From: Massilia sp. ST3
Lineage (GTDB): Bacteria > Pseudomonadota > Gammaproteobacteria > Burkholderiales > Burkholderiaceae_D
Assembly: GCF_018119405.1 (NCBI RefSeq)
Contig: NZ_JAGPWC010000016.1
Location: 23,579 to 87,578, forward strand
Length of the DNA stretch: 64,000 bases
Direction: 5' to 3'
Shown here: positions 1 through 10,100 of the stretch, piece by piece
Numbering within the stretch: the first letter of the stretch is position 1
Layout: each line of letters opens with the position of its first letter
Program-made: the position numbers and the translations under genes
The notes under the pieces: model-generated
The model's database searches: none
The model's input: the letters and a program-made list of their open reading frames with translations, nothing else
Told to the model about the DNA's origin: nothing

Positions 1-279
1 CGGTTCGCTCTTTTCGACGATCGCCAGCAGGGGCGGACGTTCGACGCGCTGCAGCAGGCGCAGGTCCAGGCCCACGGCTTCGCTGGCCGCCCACAGGGCG
101 TCGCCGAAACGGTCGCGGCTGATGGCGCCCGCGAAGGCGGTCGGTTCGCCCAGCGCCGCCAGCGCGCGCGCCACGTTCCAGGTCGAACCGCCGACGCGGC
201 TTACCCAGCGTTCCTCGCCCTGGTCGATCATGTCGGTCAGCGCCTCGCCGGCGCATAGCATCAGTGGAGCATCATGCAT
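1..279 (-). CDS. PfkB-family carbohydrate kinase (fructokinase-like), 5' part only
   Basis: The first 93 codons are visible and the gene runs off the left edge. The N-terminus begins MHDAPLMLCAGEALTDMI and continues with a GGSTWNVARALAALG segment. This is the sugar-binding GG-x-xxNVAxxLAxLG motif of PfkB/ribokinase kinases, followed by the usual GxxxxDxFG-like stretch (GAISRDRFGDAL). The catalytic C-terminus is outside the window. The ATG at 279 overlaps the upstream isomerase stop by 8 nt (ATGCATGA), which suggests translational coupling. In this context it would phosphorylate the fructose made by the isomerase; that substrate is inferred from the neighbours. Confidence 0.85.
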   Translation of the reverse strand, partial: MHDAPLMLCAGEALTDMIDQGEERWVSRVGGSTWNVARALAALGEPTAFAGAISRDRFGDALWAASEAVGLDLRLLQRVERPPLLAIVEKSEP

Positions 280-1489
280 GGCCGCCCTCCTCGAGTACTT
301 TCACGATGTCGTAGCAGGCGCCCATGGTGTGGTAGTCGACCTTGCCGGCCGGGCTTTTCTCGTCGCTGAGCTTGCGGTTCTCGCGGTCCAGGATGCGGAA
401 CCAGGCGCCGTGCTCATGGTCGACGAAATGGGTCCAGCTATAGGCCCACAGGCGCTCGTACCAGTCCCAGTACTCAGGCTTGCCGGTGCGCTGGGCCAGC
501 ATGGCCGCCGCCGCCGCGCTCTCGGCCTGCACCCAGAAGTACTTGTGGAAGTCGCAGATCGCCAGGTCCGGGGCCAGCGAGTAGCACAGGCCGCCGTATT
601 CCTGGTCCCAGCCCTTCTCCACCGCCACGGTGAACAGCTTCTCGGCGGTCGGCAGCAGCCAGCCCAGGTCCTGGTCCAGGATCCCCTGGCCGCGCGCCTC
701 CAGCTGCACCAGCAGCTTGGCCCACTCGGTGAAGTGGCCGGGCTGGTAGCCCCAGGGGCGGAACAGGTTTTCCGGGTCGTCGATGTTGAAGCGCCAGTCG
801 GGCTGCCATTGGGTGTCGTAGTGTTCCCAGACCAGGCCGCCGCAGCGCCCGGCCTGGCGCCGGGTGATGTTGTCGGCGATGACGTAGGCGCGCTCCAGGT
901 AGCGGCGCTCGCCCGTGGCCTGCCAGGCCGCCTGCAGCGCTTCGCAGGCGTGCATGTTGGCGTTCTGGCCGCGGTAGGCGGAGAGCACGCTCCAGTCCTG
1001 GCTCGCTTCGTCGGCATACAAGCCGTCCGCGGCGCTCCAGAAGCGCTGCTCCATCAGGTCGAAGGTCTCGGCGATCCAGGGACGCGCCTCGTCCAGCCCC
1101 GCCATCGCGGCGTGCGCATAGGCCAGCAGCACGAAGGCCTGGCCATAGGCGTGCTGGGTGCCGTCCTCCACCTTGCCGCCGTCCAGCATCCAGGCGTAGC
1201 CATTGCCGCCTGGATCGCGGTGCGCCTCGCGCACGAAGCGCAGCGCGTGGCGCAGGCCGTCCAGGTAGGCCGGGTCCTGGAAGTGGCGGTAGGCCATGGC
1301 GTAGGTGAACACGAAGCGCGTGCTGCTCACCAGGTGCCGGTGCCCGGCGTCGTAGACCGTGCCGTCGTCCTTGAAATAGTGATAGAGGCCGCCGGCGGGA
1401 TCGATCGCGCGCGGGTGGTAGAAGCGCATGGTGTGGCGCGCGTGGTCGAGCAGCACGGCCGCGCTGCGGAAGTTCGGTAGCTTGTTCAT
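272..1489 (-). CDS. AGE-family sugar isomerase/epimerase (probable D-mannose isomerase)
   Basis: A 405-residue protein of the N-acylglucosamine 2-epimerase (AGE) superfamily, which has an (alpha/alpha)6 barrel. Visible family motifs are GYQPGHFTEW with His252, FHKYFWVQAE (residues 314-323), a DHEHGAWF segment (357-364) and a C-terminal GKVDYH with His387. The two histidines match the catalytic pair known from the YihS/mannose isomerase branch. There is no signal peptide, so it is cytoplasmic. It lies 30 nt downstream of the LacI gene and overlaps the PfkB kinase. A beta-mannosidase in the same locus makes mannose-to-fructose isomerisation the likeliest reaction. Cellobiose 2-epimerase or another AGE activity cannot be excluded by sequence alone. 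Confidence 0.85.
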   Translation of the reverse strand: MNKLPNFRSAAVLLDHARHTMRFYHPRAIDPAGGLYHYFKDDGTVYDAGHRHLVSSTRFVFTYAMAYRHFQDPAYLDGLRHALRFVREAHRDPGGNGYAWMLDGGKVEDGTQHAYGQAFVLLAYAHAAMAGLDEARPWIAETFDLMEQRFWSAADGLYADEASQDWSVLSAYRGQNANMHACEALQAAWQATGERRYLERAYVIADNITRRQAGRCGGLVWEHYDTQWQPDWRFNIDDPENLFRPWGYQPGHFTEWAKLLVQLEARGQGILDQDLGWLLPTAEKLFTVAVEKGWDQEYGGLCYSLAPDLAICDFHKYFWVQAESAAAAAMLAQRTGKPEYWDWYERLWAYSWTHFVDHEHGAWFRILDRENRKLSDEKSPAGKVDYHTMGACYDIVKVLEEGGHA

Positions 1490-1519
1490 GGTGGACAGGG
1501 GTGGCAGGGGTGGGGTGCG

Positions 1520-2506
1520 CTAGTCGTCGCAACTGCTTTCGCGCACGATCATCTCGACTGGCAGGGTTATGTGGGAGGGGTTGTCTTCCGGTTTCTGGAG
1601 CAGCAGTTCGACGCCGGCCCGGCCCAGCGCTTCCTTGTCCACGCGGACGGTGCTCAGGGGTGGAATCGCGGCGGCCGCGGCCGCGATGTCGTCGAAGCCG
1701 ACGATGGCGATGTCGTAGGGGACCTTCAGGCCTTCGTTCAGGCAGAATTTCATGGCGGCCAGCGCCGTGCTGTCGTTGTAGCAAAACACGGCGTCGGCCC
1801 GCTTCGGCAGGCTGAGCAGGCTGCGCATGGCTTCGGCCACGCCCTCGTCGCCTTCGCCCATCGAGGGCACGATGACTTCCAGGTCCGGGTCGGCATGGAC
1901 CTTGGCGTCGAACAGGGCCTGGCGGAAGCCCCGGTTGCGCTGCTGGATACTGTAGTGGGCCAGGGAGCCGGACAGCATGGCGACGCGCTTGCGGCCGCAG
2001 CGCAGCAGGTGCTGGGTGGCCAGGTAGCCGCCGCGCAGGTTGTCCGGGTTGACCGAGGTGAAGCCGCGCCGGTGCATGTCGACCAGCACCATGGGCTTGC
2101 CGACCTGCTGCAGGGCGGCCAGCACTTCCGGCTCGAAGAAGCCGGCGCACAGGATGGCGTCCGGCTGGTGCAGGCGGATCTGGCCCAGCACCGGCTCGGC
2201 GGGGCCGACCGCGATGAAGGACAGGGCGATGCCCTCGCGCCGGCAGGCTTCCTCGGCGCCGTGCAGCACCGGCGAATAGAAGGGGCTGGAAGCCAGGGTG
2301 TTGTGCTGGCTGTGCAGCAGGAAGGCGATGCGGCGGATGCGGCCTTTCTTCAGCTGGCCAAAGTCGTAGCCCAGCCGCACGGCGGCGTCGCGCACTTTCT
2401 CGCGCGTGGCCTCGGTCATGCCGGCCTGGTTCTTCAGCGCGCGCGACACGGTGCCGATCGACATGCCGGTGGTCTCGGCGATGTCGCGCAGGGTGACCTG
2501 GCTCAT
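1520..2506 (-). CDS. LacI-family transcriptional regulator
   Basis: A 328-residue LacI/GalR regulator. The N-terminal helix-turn-helix is at residues 3-50 (VTLRDIAETTGMSIGTVSRA), followed by the hinge and a periplasmic-binding-like effector domain ending in an IVGFDD motif typical of the family. The start is supported by AAGGGTGG a few bases upstream of the ATG. It heads an operon with the isomerase and kinase and probably controls the mannoside genes on its other side. The likely effector is a mannose or mannoside sugar (inferred). Two copies of a GTTTTANTAAAC motif lie upstream of it and two lie upstream of the receptor gene. Confidence 0.93.
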   Translation of the reverse strand: MSQVTLRDIAETTGMSIGTVSRALKNQAGMTEATREKVRDAAVRLGYDFGQLKKGRIRRIAFLLHSQHNTLASSPFYSPVLHGAEEACRREGIALSFIAVGPAEPVLGQIRLHQPDAILCAGFFEPEVLAALQQVGKPMVLVDMHRRGFTSVNPDNLRGGYLATQHLLRCGRKRVAMLSGSLAHYSIQQRNRGFRQALFDAKVHADPDLEVIVPSMGEGDEGVAEAMRSLLSLPKRADAVFCYNDSTALAAMKFCLNEGLKVPYDIAIVGFDDIAAAAAAIPPLSTVRVDKEALGRAGVELLLQKPEDNPSHITLPVEMIVRESSCDD

Positions 2507-2562
2507 GGCGCCACCCTTGGCCGTTGCAAGTAGATCAAGTCCACGAATTGCCTCCCATGTCT

Positions 2563-2574
2563 GTTTTATTAAAC
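2563..2574. promoter_or_regulatory. candidate LacI-type operator, copy 1
   Basis: GTTTTATTAAAC is a near-palindrome 57 bp upstream of the LacI start codon. The same 12-bp pattern (GTTTTNNTAAAC, one copy diverged) occurs at 2702, 10385 and 10510. Placement before the regulator and before the receptor fits a local operator, but this is inference from recurrence only. Confidence 0.45.
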
Positions 2575-2694
2575 GCTTGCTACCGCGTTTGCCGGCGTCG
2601 CTGGAATGACTCTCAAGCGCGCCTTTTCATAGGTAATTTTTATATCAGCCGCGCTCAAGCAGCGTCAACCAAAGACCTCGCAATCGGGCGTGGT

Positions 2695-5373
2695 TTAGCG
2701 GGTTTTAGTAAACGCCGCTGCGGTTTCGGCGCGTCCTGTAATGACGTTTTTCAGCGCTCGCAGCCGAAGCGCACGGCGCAGTTCGGACAGGCTGGCCGGG
2801 GAGGAAACGCGCAAGGAGACGCGCTCGCCGGGCAACAAGGTCAGTGCGTTGTCGGACAGTTCGGCATCGATGTCGCCGAAGTCCACCCACACGGCGCGCG
2901 CAAGTTTCGCCGCGCGCAGTTCGAAGGCATAGCCGCCGCCTGCGCGGCTCAGCCGCGCCTCCAGGGCGGGTGCGGGCCAGGCGATGTCCTTCGCGGCCCT
3001 GAAATACACCAGCTTGCGCGACAGCGGCTCGCGTTTCGTCCGCAGCTCGAACACCGCCACCGTGGAAGCCGGATCGGCCTTGCCCAGCAAATCGGCGTCG
3101 GAATACGAGGAAGCCTGGGCCGCCGACAAGGGCGCCAGCGCGACCGGCTTGCGCTCGTCGCGCAGCACCCTGCCGTCCAGGCCCATGACCCGCAGGCGCA
3201 GCTCGCCCTGCACGGCGCGGGTGCGGTCGTTGACCAGGCTGACCGTGGTCTTGCCCGCGGCGTCGCGCAGCGCGGCCACCGCGACCGGCGCATAGAAGCG
3301 GCGCGCATGGAAATGCAGGGCCTTCCAGCGCCCGAACCAGTCGATGCTGGACCAGGACGCGCCCGGCCAGACGTCGTTGAGCTGCCAGTACAGCGATCCC
3401 ATCGTGAACGGCCGGCTGGCACGGTGGTGCAGCGCGGCCAGCTCGATGCCCTCGGCCTGCATCGCCTGGCTCAGGTAGATGAAATCGGCAAAGTCCGCGG
3501 GTTCGCCGAATTCCTTCTTCACATACTTCATCAGGCGCTCGTTGCCCTTGCCGGCCATGAACTTCTGGTGCGCCTCGATCACCGGGGTGGCGACACCCTG
3601 CTCGCCGCGCGCGGCGAAGGCGTCGACCGTGCGCTGCACCGGCCAGGCCTGCAGGCCGTATTCCGACATGAAGCGCGGCGTGATTTCCAGGTACTTGCTG
3701 ACCGGGTGGGCCGGATTGCCCCAGACTTCCCAGTAATGCATGTCGCCGCTGGCCGGCGTATTGGCCACCTCGGCCAGGTCGTCTCCGGGCGAGCTGGCCC
3801 AGTAGGCGATGCCGCCGCCCTCTTCCGCGACCACCTGGCGCAGGTCGGCGCCGAACAGCTGGACAAACCCCTGCCACACCTGGTCGGCGAAGGCGGCGTC
3901 GGCCGCCTTCATGGTTTTCCCATGTCCCCAGTACTTCCAGGCGATTTCCTCTTCATTGTTGCCGCACCAGAGAACCAGGCTGGGATGGTTGCGCAGGCGC
4001 CGCACCTGGTCGCGCGCCTCCAGGACGACATTGGCGCGGAATTCCGCGTCATAGGCCGGCTGCATGCCGCCGCCGAACATGAAATCCTGCCACACCATCA
4101 AGCCCAATTCGTCGGCCAGGTCGAAGAAGTCCTCGCTTTCGTAATAGCCGCCGCCCCAGCTGCGCAGCATGTTCATGTTGGCGTCGGCCGCCGATTGCAG
4201 CACGCGCCGCAGCTGGGCCTTGCTCACCCGCGGCTGGAACATGTCGAAAGGGATGCTGTTGGCGCCCTTGGCGAACACGGGAATGCCGTTGACGGCGAAA
4301 TAAAAGCTCCGGCCTTTTGCATCGGGGTCGCGGCGCAGTTCGACCTTGCGCAGGCCGGTGCGCGCAACCGTGCTGGCCAGGATGCGTTCACCCTCCCCCA
4401 CCTCGAGTTCGTAGCGATACAGGGGCTGGGCGCCGTAGCCATTCGGGAACCAGCGCTGCGGGCGGTCGACCCGCACGGGCAGCGCGACCCGGTTGGCCCC
4501 AGGCCGCAGCAGGGCGCGCTGCTGCGCCGCCAGGGTCCGTTTGCCGTCCGGCGCCGTCTGCCACAGGCGCAAAGTGAATTCGCCGGCGCGCACGGCGTCC
4601 AGCGAAGCGATCGCGGCCAGGTCGGCGCGCGCCGCATCCACCCGGTCCTGGCGCAGCTGCAGGTCGTCGACGCGCAGCGCGTCCCAGCTCTGCAGCACGA
4701 CACGCTTCCAGATGCCGGTGGTGACGTAGCGCGGCCCCCAGTCCCAGCCGTAGTGGTAGCCGGGCTTGCGCGCGAAGTTGCCGGTCATCGCCTCCTTCGG
4801 CTCGTCGCCGTAAGGAGACGGATAATTCCCGGCCAGCTTGTGCGGCATCGCCTGCACCCGCGGCAGCAGCTTGGCGATGGGCGAGCGGAGCACGATGCGC
4901 AATTCATTGCCCCGCGCGCGCAGCCTGCCCTCCACCTTTACACGCCAAGTGCGGAAGGCATTGTCGGACTCCAGCAGCTTCTCGCCGTTCAGCCAGACCT
5001 CGGCGAAGGTATCGAGGCCTTCGAACACCAGGTCGCTGCGCGCGCTGTCCAGGGCGGCGCGCGGCGCGTCGAAGCGGGTACGGTATTCCCAGTCGGCCAG
5101 GCCGATCCACTGCAGGCCGGCTTCCGGCGCACCGACGTAGGGATCGGGCACCAGCTTGTTGGCGAACAGGTCGGTGTGCACGGTGCCCGGCACCGTCGCG
5201 GGCAGCCAGGGCGCCGCCTCGGGATGGGCGGCGGCCTGCGCGTTCTCGGGCAGCAGGCGGAAGCTCCAGCCCTGGTCGATGACGAAACCGTCCGGCGCCG
5301 CCGCCATGGCGACTCGCGTCGCCAGCGCGAGGCACAGGCCAAGGACTACCCGAAACAGGCGGCGCGGGCTCAT
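2695..5373 (-). CDS. GH2 beta-mannosidase
   Basis: An 892-residue exported glycoside hydrolase family 2 enzyme. A signal peptide covers about residues 1-24, then the sugar-binding jelly roll, Ig-like sandwich and TIM barrel. The acid/base Glu474 lies in LVLWCGNNEEE, and the nucleophile Glu571 lies in RFMSEYGLQAWP, a motif typical of beta-mannosidases. Other beta-mannosidase signatures are VPGTVHTDL (61-69) and RSWGGGYYESEDFFDLADE (404-422). Length fits the family. The ATG at 5373 overlaps the halogenase stop (ATGA), so the two are co-translated. It would release mannose from beta-mannooligosaccharides in the periplasm after uptake by the upstream receptor. Confidence 0.93.
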   Translation of the reverse strand: MSPRRLFRVVLGLCLALATRVAMAAAPDGFVIDQGWSFRLLPENAQAAAHPEAAPWLPATVPGTVHTDLFANKLVPDPYVGAPEAGLQWIGLADWEYRTRFDAPRAALDSARSDLVFEGLDTFAEVWLNGEKLLESDNAFRTWRVKVEGRLRARGNELRIVLRSPIAKLLPRVQAMPHKLAGNYPSPYGDEPKEAMTGNFARKPGYHYGWDWGPRYVTTGIWKRVVLQSWDALRVDDLQLRQDRVDAARADLAAIASLDAVRAGEFTLRLWQTAPDGKRTLAAQQRALLRPGANRVALPVRVDRPQRWFPNGYGAQPLYRYELEVGEGERILASTVARTGLRKVELRRDPDAKGRSFYFAVNGIPVFAKGANSIPFDMFQPRVSKAQLRRVLQSAADANMNMLRSWGGGYYESEDFFDLADELGLMVWQDFMFGGGMQPAYDAEFRANVVLEARDQVRRLRNHPSLVLWCGNNEEEIAWKYWGHGKTMKAADAAFADQVWQGFVQLFGADLRQVVAEEGGGIAYWASSPGDDLAEVANTPASGDMHYWEVWGNPAHPVSKYLEITPRFMSEYGLQAWPVQRTVDAFAARGEQGVATPVIEAHQKFMAGKGNERLMKYVKKEFGEPADFADFIYLSQAMQAEGIELAALHHRASRPFTMGSLYWQLNDVWPGASWSSIDWFGRWKALHFHARRFYAPVAVAALRDAAGKTTVSLVNDRTRAVQGELRLRVMGLDGRVLRDERKPVALAPLSAAQASSYSDADLLGKADPASTVAVFELRTKREPLSRKLVYFRAAKDIAWPAPALEARLSRAGGGYAFELRAAKLARAVWVDFGDIDAELSDNALTLLPGERVSLRVSSPASLSELRRALRLRALKNVITGRAETAAAFTKTR
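2702..2713. promoter_or_regulatory. candidate LacI-type operator, copy 2
   Basis: GTTTTAGTAAAC lies just inside the 3' end of the beta-mannosidase gene, about 196 bp upstream of the LacI start. An upstream GTTTAG at 2693 gives a GTTTAG-N9-GTAAAC arrangement like the receptor-upstream sites, where the spacing is N10. It overlaps coding sequence, so it may be partly fortuitous. Confidence 0.35.
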
Positions 5374-6887
5374 GGCGCCGCCTTCCAGTAGCGCTGGATC
5401 CATTCCCCGTGGGTCGGCATTGCCCCGACGGCATGCGCCAGCATGGCGCGCACGCCTTCGACGTGGTCGGCCAGCCGGCCTTCCGGCATCTCGTCCACGA
5501 TCGGGTGGTAAGCCTGCGGCACGATGCGCTGGCCCAGCATGACCTGGACCCAGCTTGGCAGCGCGAAGAAATCCTCGCCGTTGCGGAAATAGCGCCCGTC
5601 GCAGCGGAACAGGTCGATGGTCTCGCGCAGGCTGTCCGGGATGGCCATGGTGCGGCAGGCATCCCAGAAGGGCGTGTCGTCGCGCTCGGTCGCGTGGTAG
5701 TGCAGGATCAGGAAGTCGCGGATGCGCTCGTATTCGAAGACCGATTCGCGGTTGTAGCGCTCGGTGAGCAAGGGGTTGAAGTCGCGCGTGGGGAAAAGGC
5801 TCAGCAGGCGGGTGATGCCCGACTGGGCCAGGTAAATGCTGGTCGATTCGAGCGGCTCCAGGAAGCCGCTGGCCAGTCCCAGGGCCACCACGTTCTTGTT
5901 CCAGAATTGTTTGCGCATGCCGGTGGTGAAGGCCAGCCTGCGCGGCTCGGCCAGCGCCTTGCCGTCCAGGTTCGCCAGCAGCGTCGCGGCGGCCTCGTCG
6001 TCGCTGATGTGGCGGCTCGCGTACACATAGCCGTTGCCGACCCGGTGCTGCAGCGGAATGCGCCACTGCCAGCCGGCTGCGCGCGCGGTGGCGCGCGTGT
6101 AGGGGATGATCGGATCGGTGCTTTCGCTCGGCACGGCCAGCGCGCGGTCGCAGGGCAGCCAGTGCGACCAGTCGACGTAGCCGGTCTTGAGGGTCTGCTC
6201 GATCAGAAGGCCGCGGAAGCCCGAGCAATCGATGAACAGCTCGCCGTCGACGACCTGGCCACTGTCCAGGGTCACCGACTCGACGAAGCCGTCGTGCGCG
6301 CGCTGCTGCACGCCCACGACCTTGCCCTCGATGCGCTGCACGCCGCGGCCTTCTGCCAGTTCGCGCAGGAAGCGCGCGTACAGGGTGGCGTCGAAGTGGT
6401 AGGCGTAGGCGATGTCGGCCAGGGGCGAACCCGGCGGGGCGTTCCTGTCGCCGGGCGCGAACCTGCCCTGGGGCGCCATCACGGTCTGGGGCGAATAGTC
6501 GCCGATCGGTCCGGCGCGTCCGGCCAGGTGGAGCTTGAGCCAAAACTGGTGGAAGGGCAGCGGCCCCAGCGAACGGCCGATGGCGCCGAAGCCGTGCAGG
6601 TAGCTGTCGCCGATCCGGCCCCAATCATTGAACTGAATCCCGAGCTTGACCGTGCCCTGGGTGCGTTTGACGAACTCGGCCTCATCGATGCCGAGCCACT
6701 GCCCATTGAATATCCTGATATGGGGGACGCTGGCCTCGCCGACGCCGACGATGCCGATCTCCTCGGATTCGACCAGGCGGATCGCCGCCCCCTTGCCCAG
6801 GTAGGTGGCCAGGGCCGCCGCGGCCATCCAGCCCGCGCTGCCCCCGCCCACGATGGTGATGTGCTTGATCCGGTTGTGCATGTCCAT
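5370..6887 (-). CDS. flavin-dependent tryptophan-halogenase-like protein
   Basis: A 505-residue FADH2-dependent halogenase-family protein. The FAD motif GGGSAGW is at residues 14-20, GEASVP follows at 50-55, the conserved catalytic lysine is Lys81 (TVKLGIQFNDW), and the halogenase hallmark GWQWRIP is at 272-278. All key residues are intact, so activity is plausible. The start at 6887 (MDMHNRIKHI) places the FAD motif at the expected position. An in-frame ATG at 7016 would add 43 low-complexity residues and is less likely. It lies between the TonB-dependent receptor and the beta-mannosidase, with an ATGA overlap to the latter. Such proteins recur beside TonB receptors in Caulobacter and Xanthomonas relatives, and their natural substrate is unknown. 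Confidence 0.9.
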   Translation of the reverse strand: MDMHNRIKHITIVGGGSAGWMAAAALATYLGKGAAIRLVESEEIGIVGVGEASVPHIRIFNGQWLGIDEAEFVKRTQGTVKLGIQFNDWGRIGDSYLHGFGAIGRSLGPLPFHQFWLKLHLAGRAGPIGDYSPQTVMAPQGRFAPGDRNAPPGSPLADIAYAYHFDATLYARFLRELAEGRGVQRIEGKVVGVQQRAHDGFVESVTLDSGQVVDGELFIDCSGFRGLLIEQTLKTGYVDWSHWLPCDRALAVPSESTDPIIPYTRATARAAGWQWRIPLQHRVGNGYVYASRHISDDEAAATLLANLDGKALAEPRRLAFTTGMRKQFWNKNVVALGLASGFLEPLESTSIYLAQSGITRLLSLFPTRDFNPLLTERYNRESVFEYERIRDFLILHYHATERDDTPFWDACRTMAIPDSLRETIDLFRCDGRYFRNGEDFFALPSWVQVMLGQRIVPQAYHPIVDEMPEGRLADHVEGVRAMLAHAVGAMPTHGEWIQRYWKAAP

Positions 6888-7014
6888 GGCGGCATCCAAA
6901 AAAGACGGCTCTGCCGCGATGGCAAAGCCGTTGAAGCCCCCTCCCCGGCCGGGCGGCGCAGGAAGGGCACATCGGAAAACCTGCTGCGCGTTGCATTTGC
7001 GATCTGCGATGCTC

Positions 7015-7032
7015 ATCGTACGCCTGTACGAT
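7015..7032. promoter_or_regulatory. perfect inverted repeat upstream of the halogenase gene
   Basis: ATCGTAC-GCCT-GTACGAT has perfect 7-bp arms and a 4-nt spacer. It sits in the 227-nt gap between the receptor stop and the halogenase start. It could be an operator or an RNA hairpin that tunes expression of the downstream enzymes relative to the receptor. No U-tract follows, so it is not an obvious terminator. Confidence 0.4.
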
Positions 7033-7114
7033 TGCGCTTCTCGACCGCAACTGCTGCCGCTCGCGACGGTTTTTCGACGTGCCCGGAAGGGCTGAGGGGT
7101 GGAGGACGGCGGGA

Positions 7115-10100
7115 TCAGAACTTGTAGTTCAGGCCCGCATACACGACGCGCCCGGCGTAGCCGTTGGAGTAGAAGCGCTGTTTGGTGTCGTTGCCCAGGT
7201 GCGCGCGGGTCTCCTCCTCGGTCAGGTTCAGCACCGAAGCGGTCAGGCTGAGCTGCTTGGTGAAGTTGTAGGCCAGGTTCACGTCGATCTGGTTGTACGG
7301 TTCCTCGTACACGTTCAGGCCGTTGACCAGGCTATTCACCACTTCGCCGCGGCGGTTGTACGAAGCGCGCACCATCAGCTGCTCGGTGGCGTAGAACACC
7401 GTCAGGTTGGTCTGGTTGCGCGCACTGCCCACCAGCGGCGACTTGCCGATCTCGGTGCCGTCTTCCAGGGTGATGGCGGCCTGGTTGGTCTTGTTGTACG
7501 TGTAGTTGACCTGGAAACCGAAGCCGGAATCGAAGGTGTGCTGCGCGTACAGCTCGACGCCTTCCGAGACCGCGTCGCGCCCGCCCGCACTGGTCGAATA
7601 GTTCTGCACCGTGACGTTCTGGCCGCCGACGTCCATCGTCACGTCCATCACCACCGGCACCGCGAAGTTGCTGACGTTCTTGCGGAACAGGCCGGCCCCG
7701 AGCACCGAGCCGCGGTCGAAGTACCATTCCAGGCCCAGGTCGTACTGGGTGGCCTTGTAGGGCTCCAGGTTCTTGTTGCTGCCCGAGCCGAACCAGCCCT
7801 GCTGGTCGCCGCCGCCGATCAGGCGGCGGTCGTTGACGTATTCCTGGCTGTAGTAGTTCAGGCCGCCCGGGAAGGCGATGTCACCATAGCTCGGACGCGC
7901 CACCACCTTGGATGCCGCGGCGCGGAACAGCAGCTCGTCGGTCAGCTCATAGGCCAGGTTAAAGCTCGGCAGCACGTCGTTGTAGGTGCGGTCGAGCGAG
8001 CTGACCACGAAGGACGAGACGCGCGCGGTGCTGTCCGGCAGCCTGGTGAAGCCGCTGGTGCAGCCGGAACCGGCCGGTGCGCCGACGGCCGGCAAGCCGC
8101 CCGCCTGGCAAGGCGCGGGACGGCCGTCCGCGCCGTTGAAGAAGTAGTCGTTGTAGCTTTCGACCTGGTCGGTCGAATCCGCATGCTGCCTGGTGCGCAC
8201 GTAGCGCAGGCCGAGGTTGCCGCGCAGGCGGTCGGTCTTGAAGTTGGCCTGCAGGTAGGCGGCCGAGATCTTCTCGTCGACGTGGTAGATGAAGTTGTCT
8301 TCGTTACGGGTCTGCATCGGGCCGTAGGTCGCGTTCAGGTGCGCGATGTAGGCCGGGTAGTCGATGGCCGGGAAGGCGCTGGCCTGGATGCCGCCGGTGA
8401 GGTTGTCCAGCGAGCCCGGATACAGGAACTGCGGCTGGAAGCGGTTGGCGGTCGGATCGCAGCCGGCCTGGTAGCGGTTGTCGTAGTCGCCCGGATCGGT
8501 GTTCTGGCACACCCAGTAGTTGTTGCCCGTGCTGCGGCTGGTGCCGCCGTCGCGGTACTTGGTGCCGAACTGCAGCGAATCGAGCAAGCCGCCGTCGCGA
8601 TGCCAGGTGAAGTCGGCCTGGGCGTACTTCTGCTGGGTGCTGTTCCTGGTCCACGAGGACGAGGTCGAGCCGAGGTCGATCTCGCCGATGCCGTTGCGCA
8701 GGTTGGCCATCAGCTCCGGCGCGAAGCTCATGGTCGGCGTGCCGTTCGTGCTCCAGGCGCTGGCCGTGTTGCCCAGGGCCCAGCTGCCGTCGGCGTTCTG
8801 GCGGCGCGGCTTGATCGGCATGCCGAACTGCAGTTCCGGACCGCCGCTGGCCCAGGTGCGGCCGGCCTTGAAGCTGGCGTCGATCGCTTCGCCCTTCCAT
8901 TCGGCGGCGAAATCAAAGACCTGGGAGCGCGCCTTTTCGCGGTTGTAGCTGCCCGTGATCTGCGGGGTCGGGATGGTGCAGTCGTCCGGACCGAAGCCGC
9001 CGGTATTGGTGAGTCCGCCCGCTGCCGCCGCCTCGCCGCTGCAGTAATAGGTCTTGCCGGGGTGGATGCTGTAGTTCGCGCCGGTGACGATGGTGCCGCT
9101 GGGGTCGAAGCTCAAGCCGTCGAGCAGGCGGCCGCCCGGCCAGTTGCCGTCGCCGGCGAAGCGGGCGATATTCCACTCCGGGATCTTGAGGGTGTTCGTC
9201 TGCGAATTCTGCGACAGGTCGAAGCGGAAGTAGTTGGCCGTCAGGTTCAGGTTGCGCACCGGCTTGAACTGCAGGGTCAGCTGGCCGCCCTTGCGCTCGC
9301 GCTCCTCGTTCTTGACGTTGAAGTTGACCGAGGTCGGCATCATGAAGTTGGTGTAGTACTTGCCGTTCTGGTCGTAGAAGCCCGACTGTCCCCACCAGTA
9401 GGAGGTGAGGTCCGAGGGCTTGCCGTTGACGTCGGTCGCGGGATGGGCGTCGTAGTCGTCGCCATACCATTGCCAGTTCTCGGTGCTGGCGCCCATGGTG
9501 CGCGTGGTGCGCTTCTGCTTGGTGAAGCCGACCAGCACCCCGAAGCGCTTGCTTTCGTCGTGCCAGGCGTACTGGCCCGAGAACTGGCCGTCGGCCTTCT
9601 TGGTCGTGTCGGCCCAGGTGCCTTCGGCGTTGACGAAGCCGCTGTTGGACTCGACGTCCAGCGGACGGCGGGTGTGCAGGATCACGGTGCCGCCGATGCC
9701 GCCTTCGTCGAGGCGCGCTTCCGGCGTCTTGAACAGTTCGGCGCTGGACAGCATGTTGGACGGCATCAGCATGTAGTTGAACGAACGCGAAGGATCGCCG
9801 TTCGATTCGGCCGTGGCGACATAGTTGCCGTTCAGCTGGGTCAGGGTCAGTTCCGAGGACAGGCCGCGGACGCTGACATTCTTGCCTTCGCCGCCGCTGC
9901 GGGTAACGACCACGCCCGGCACGCGCTGCAGCGCGTCGGCCACGTTCTTGTCGGGGAACTTGCCCACGTCTTCGGCCGTGATCACCTCGACGATCGCATT
10001 GGCGTCGCGCTTCTGGTCGAGGCTTTTCTCGATCGAATAGCGGTAGCCGGTGACCAGCACCGTCGCCGGCTGCGCGGCCTGGCCGTCGGCCTGGGCCTGG

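Noticed and set aside
2524..5391. Very long open frame on the plus strand opposite the beta-mannosidase
   Set aside because: It lacks any recognisable domain, is antisense to a clear GH2 gene, and long antisense frames are usual at this GC content. The same holds for the frame opposite the receptor at 7079-10252.
6888..7016. Upstream ATG at 7016 for the halogenase
   Set aside because: It would add 43 residues of low-complexity sequence before the FAD motif, which normally sits near the N-terminus.
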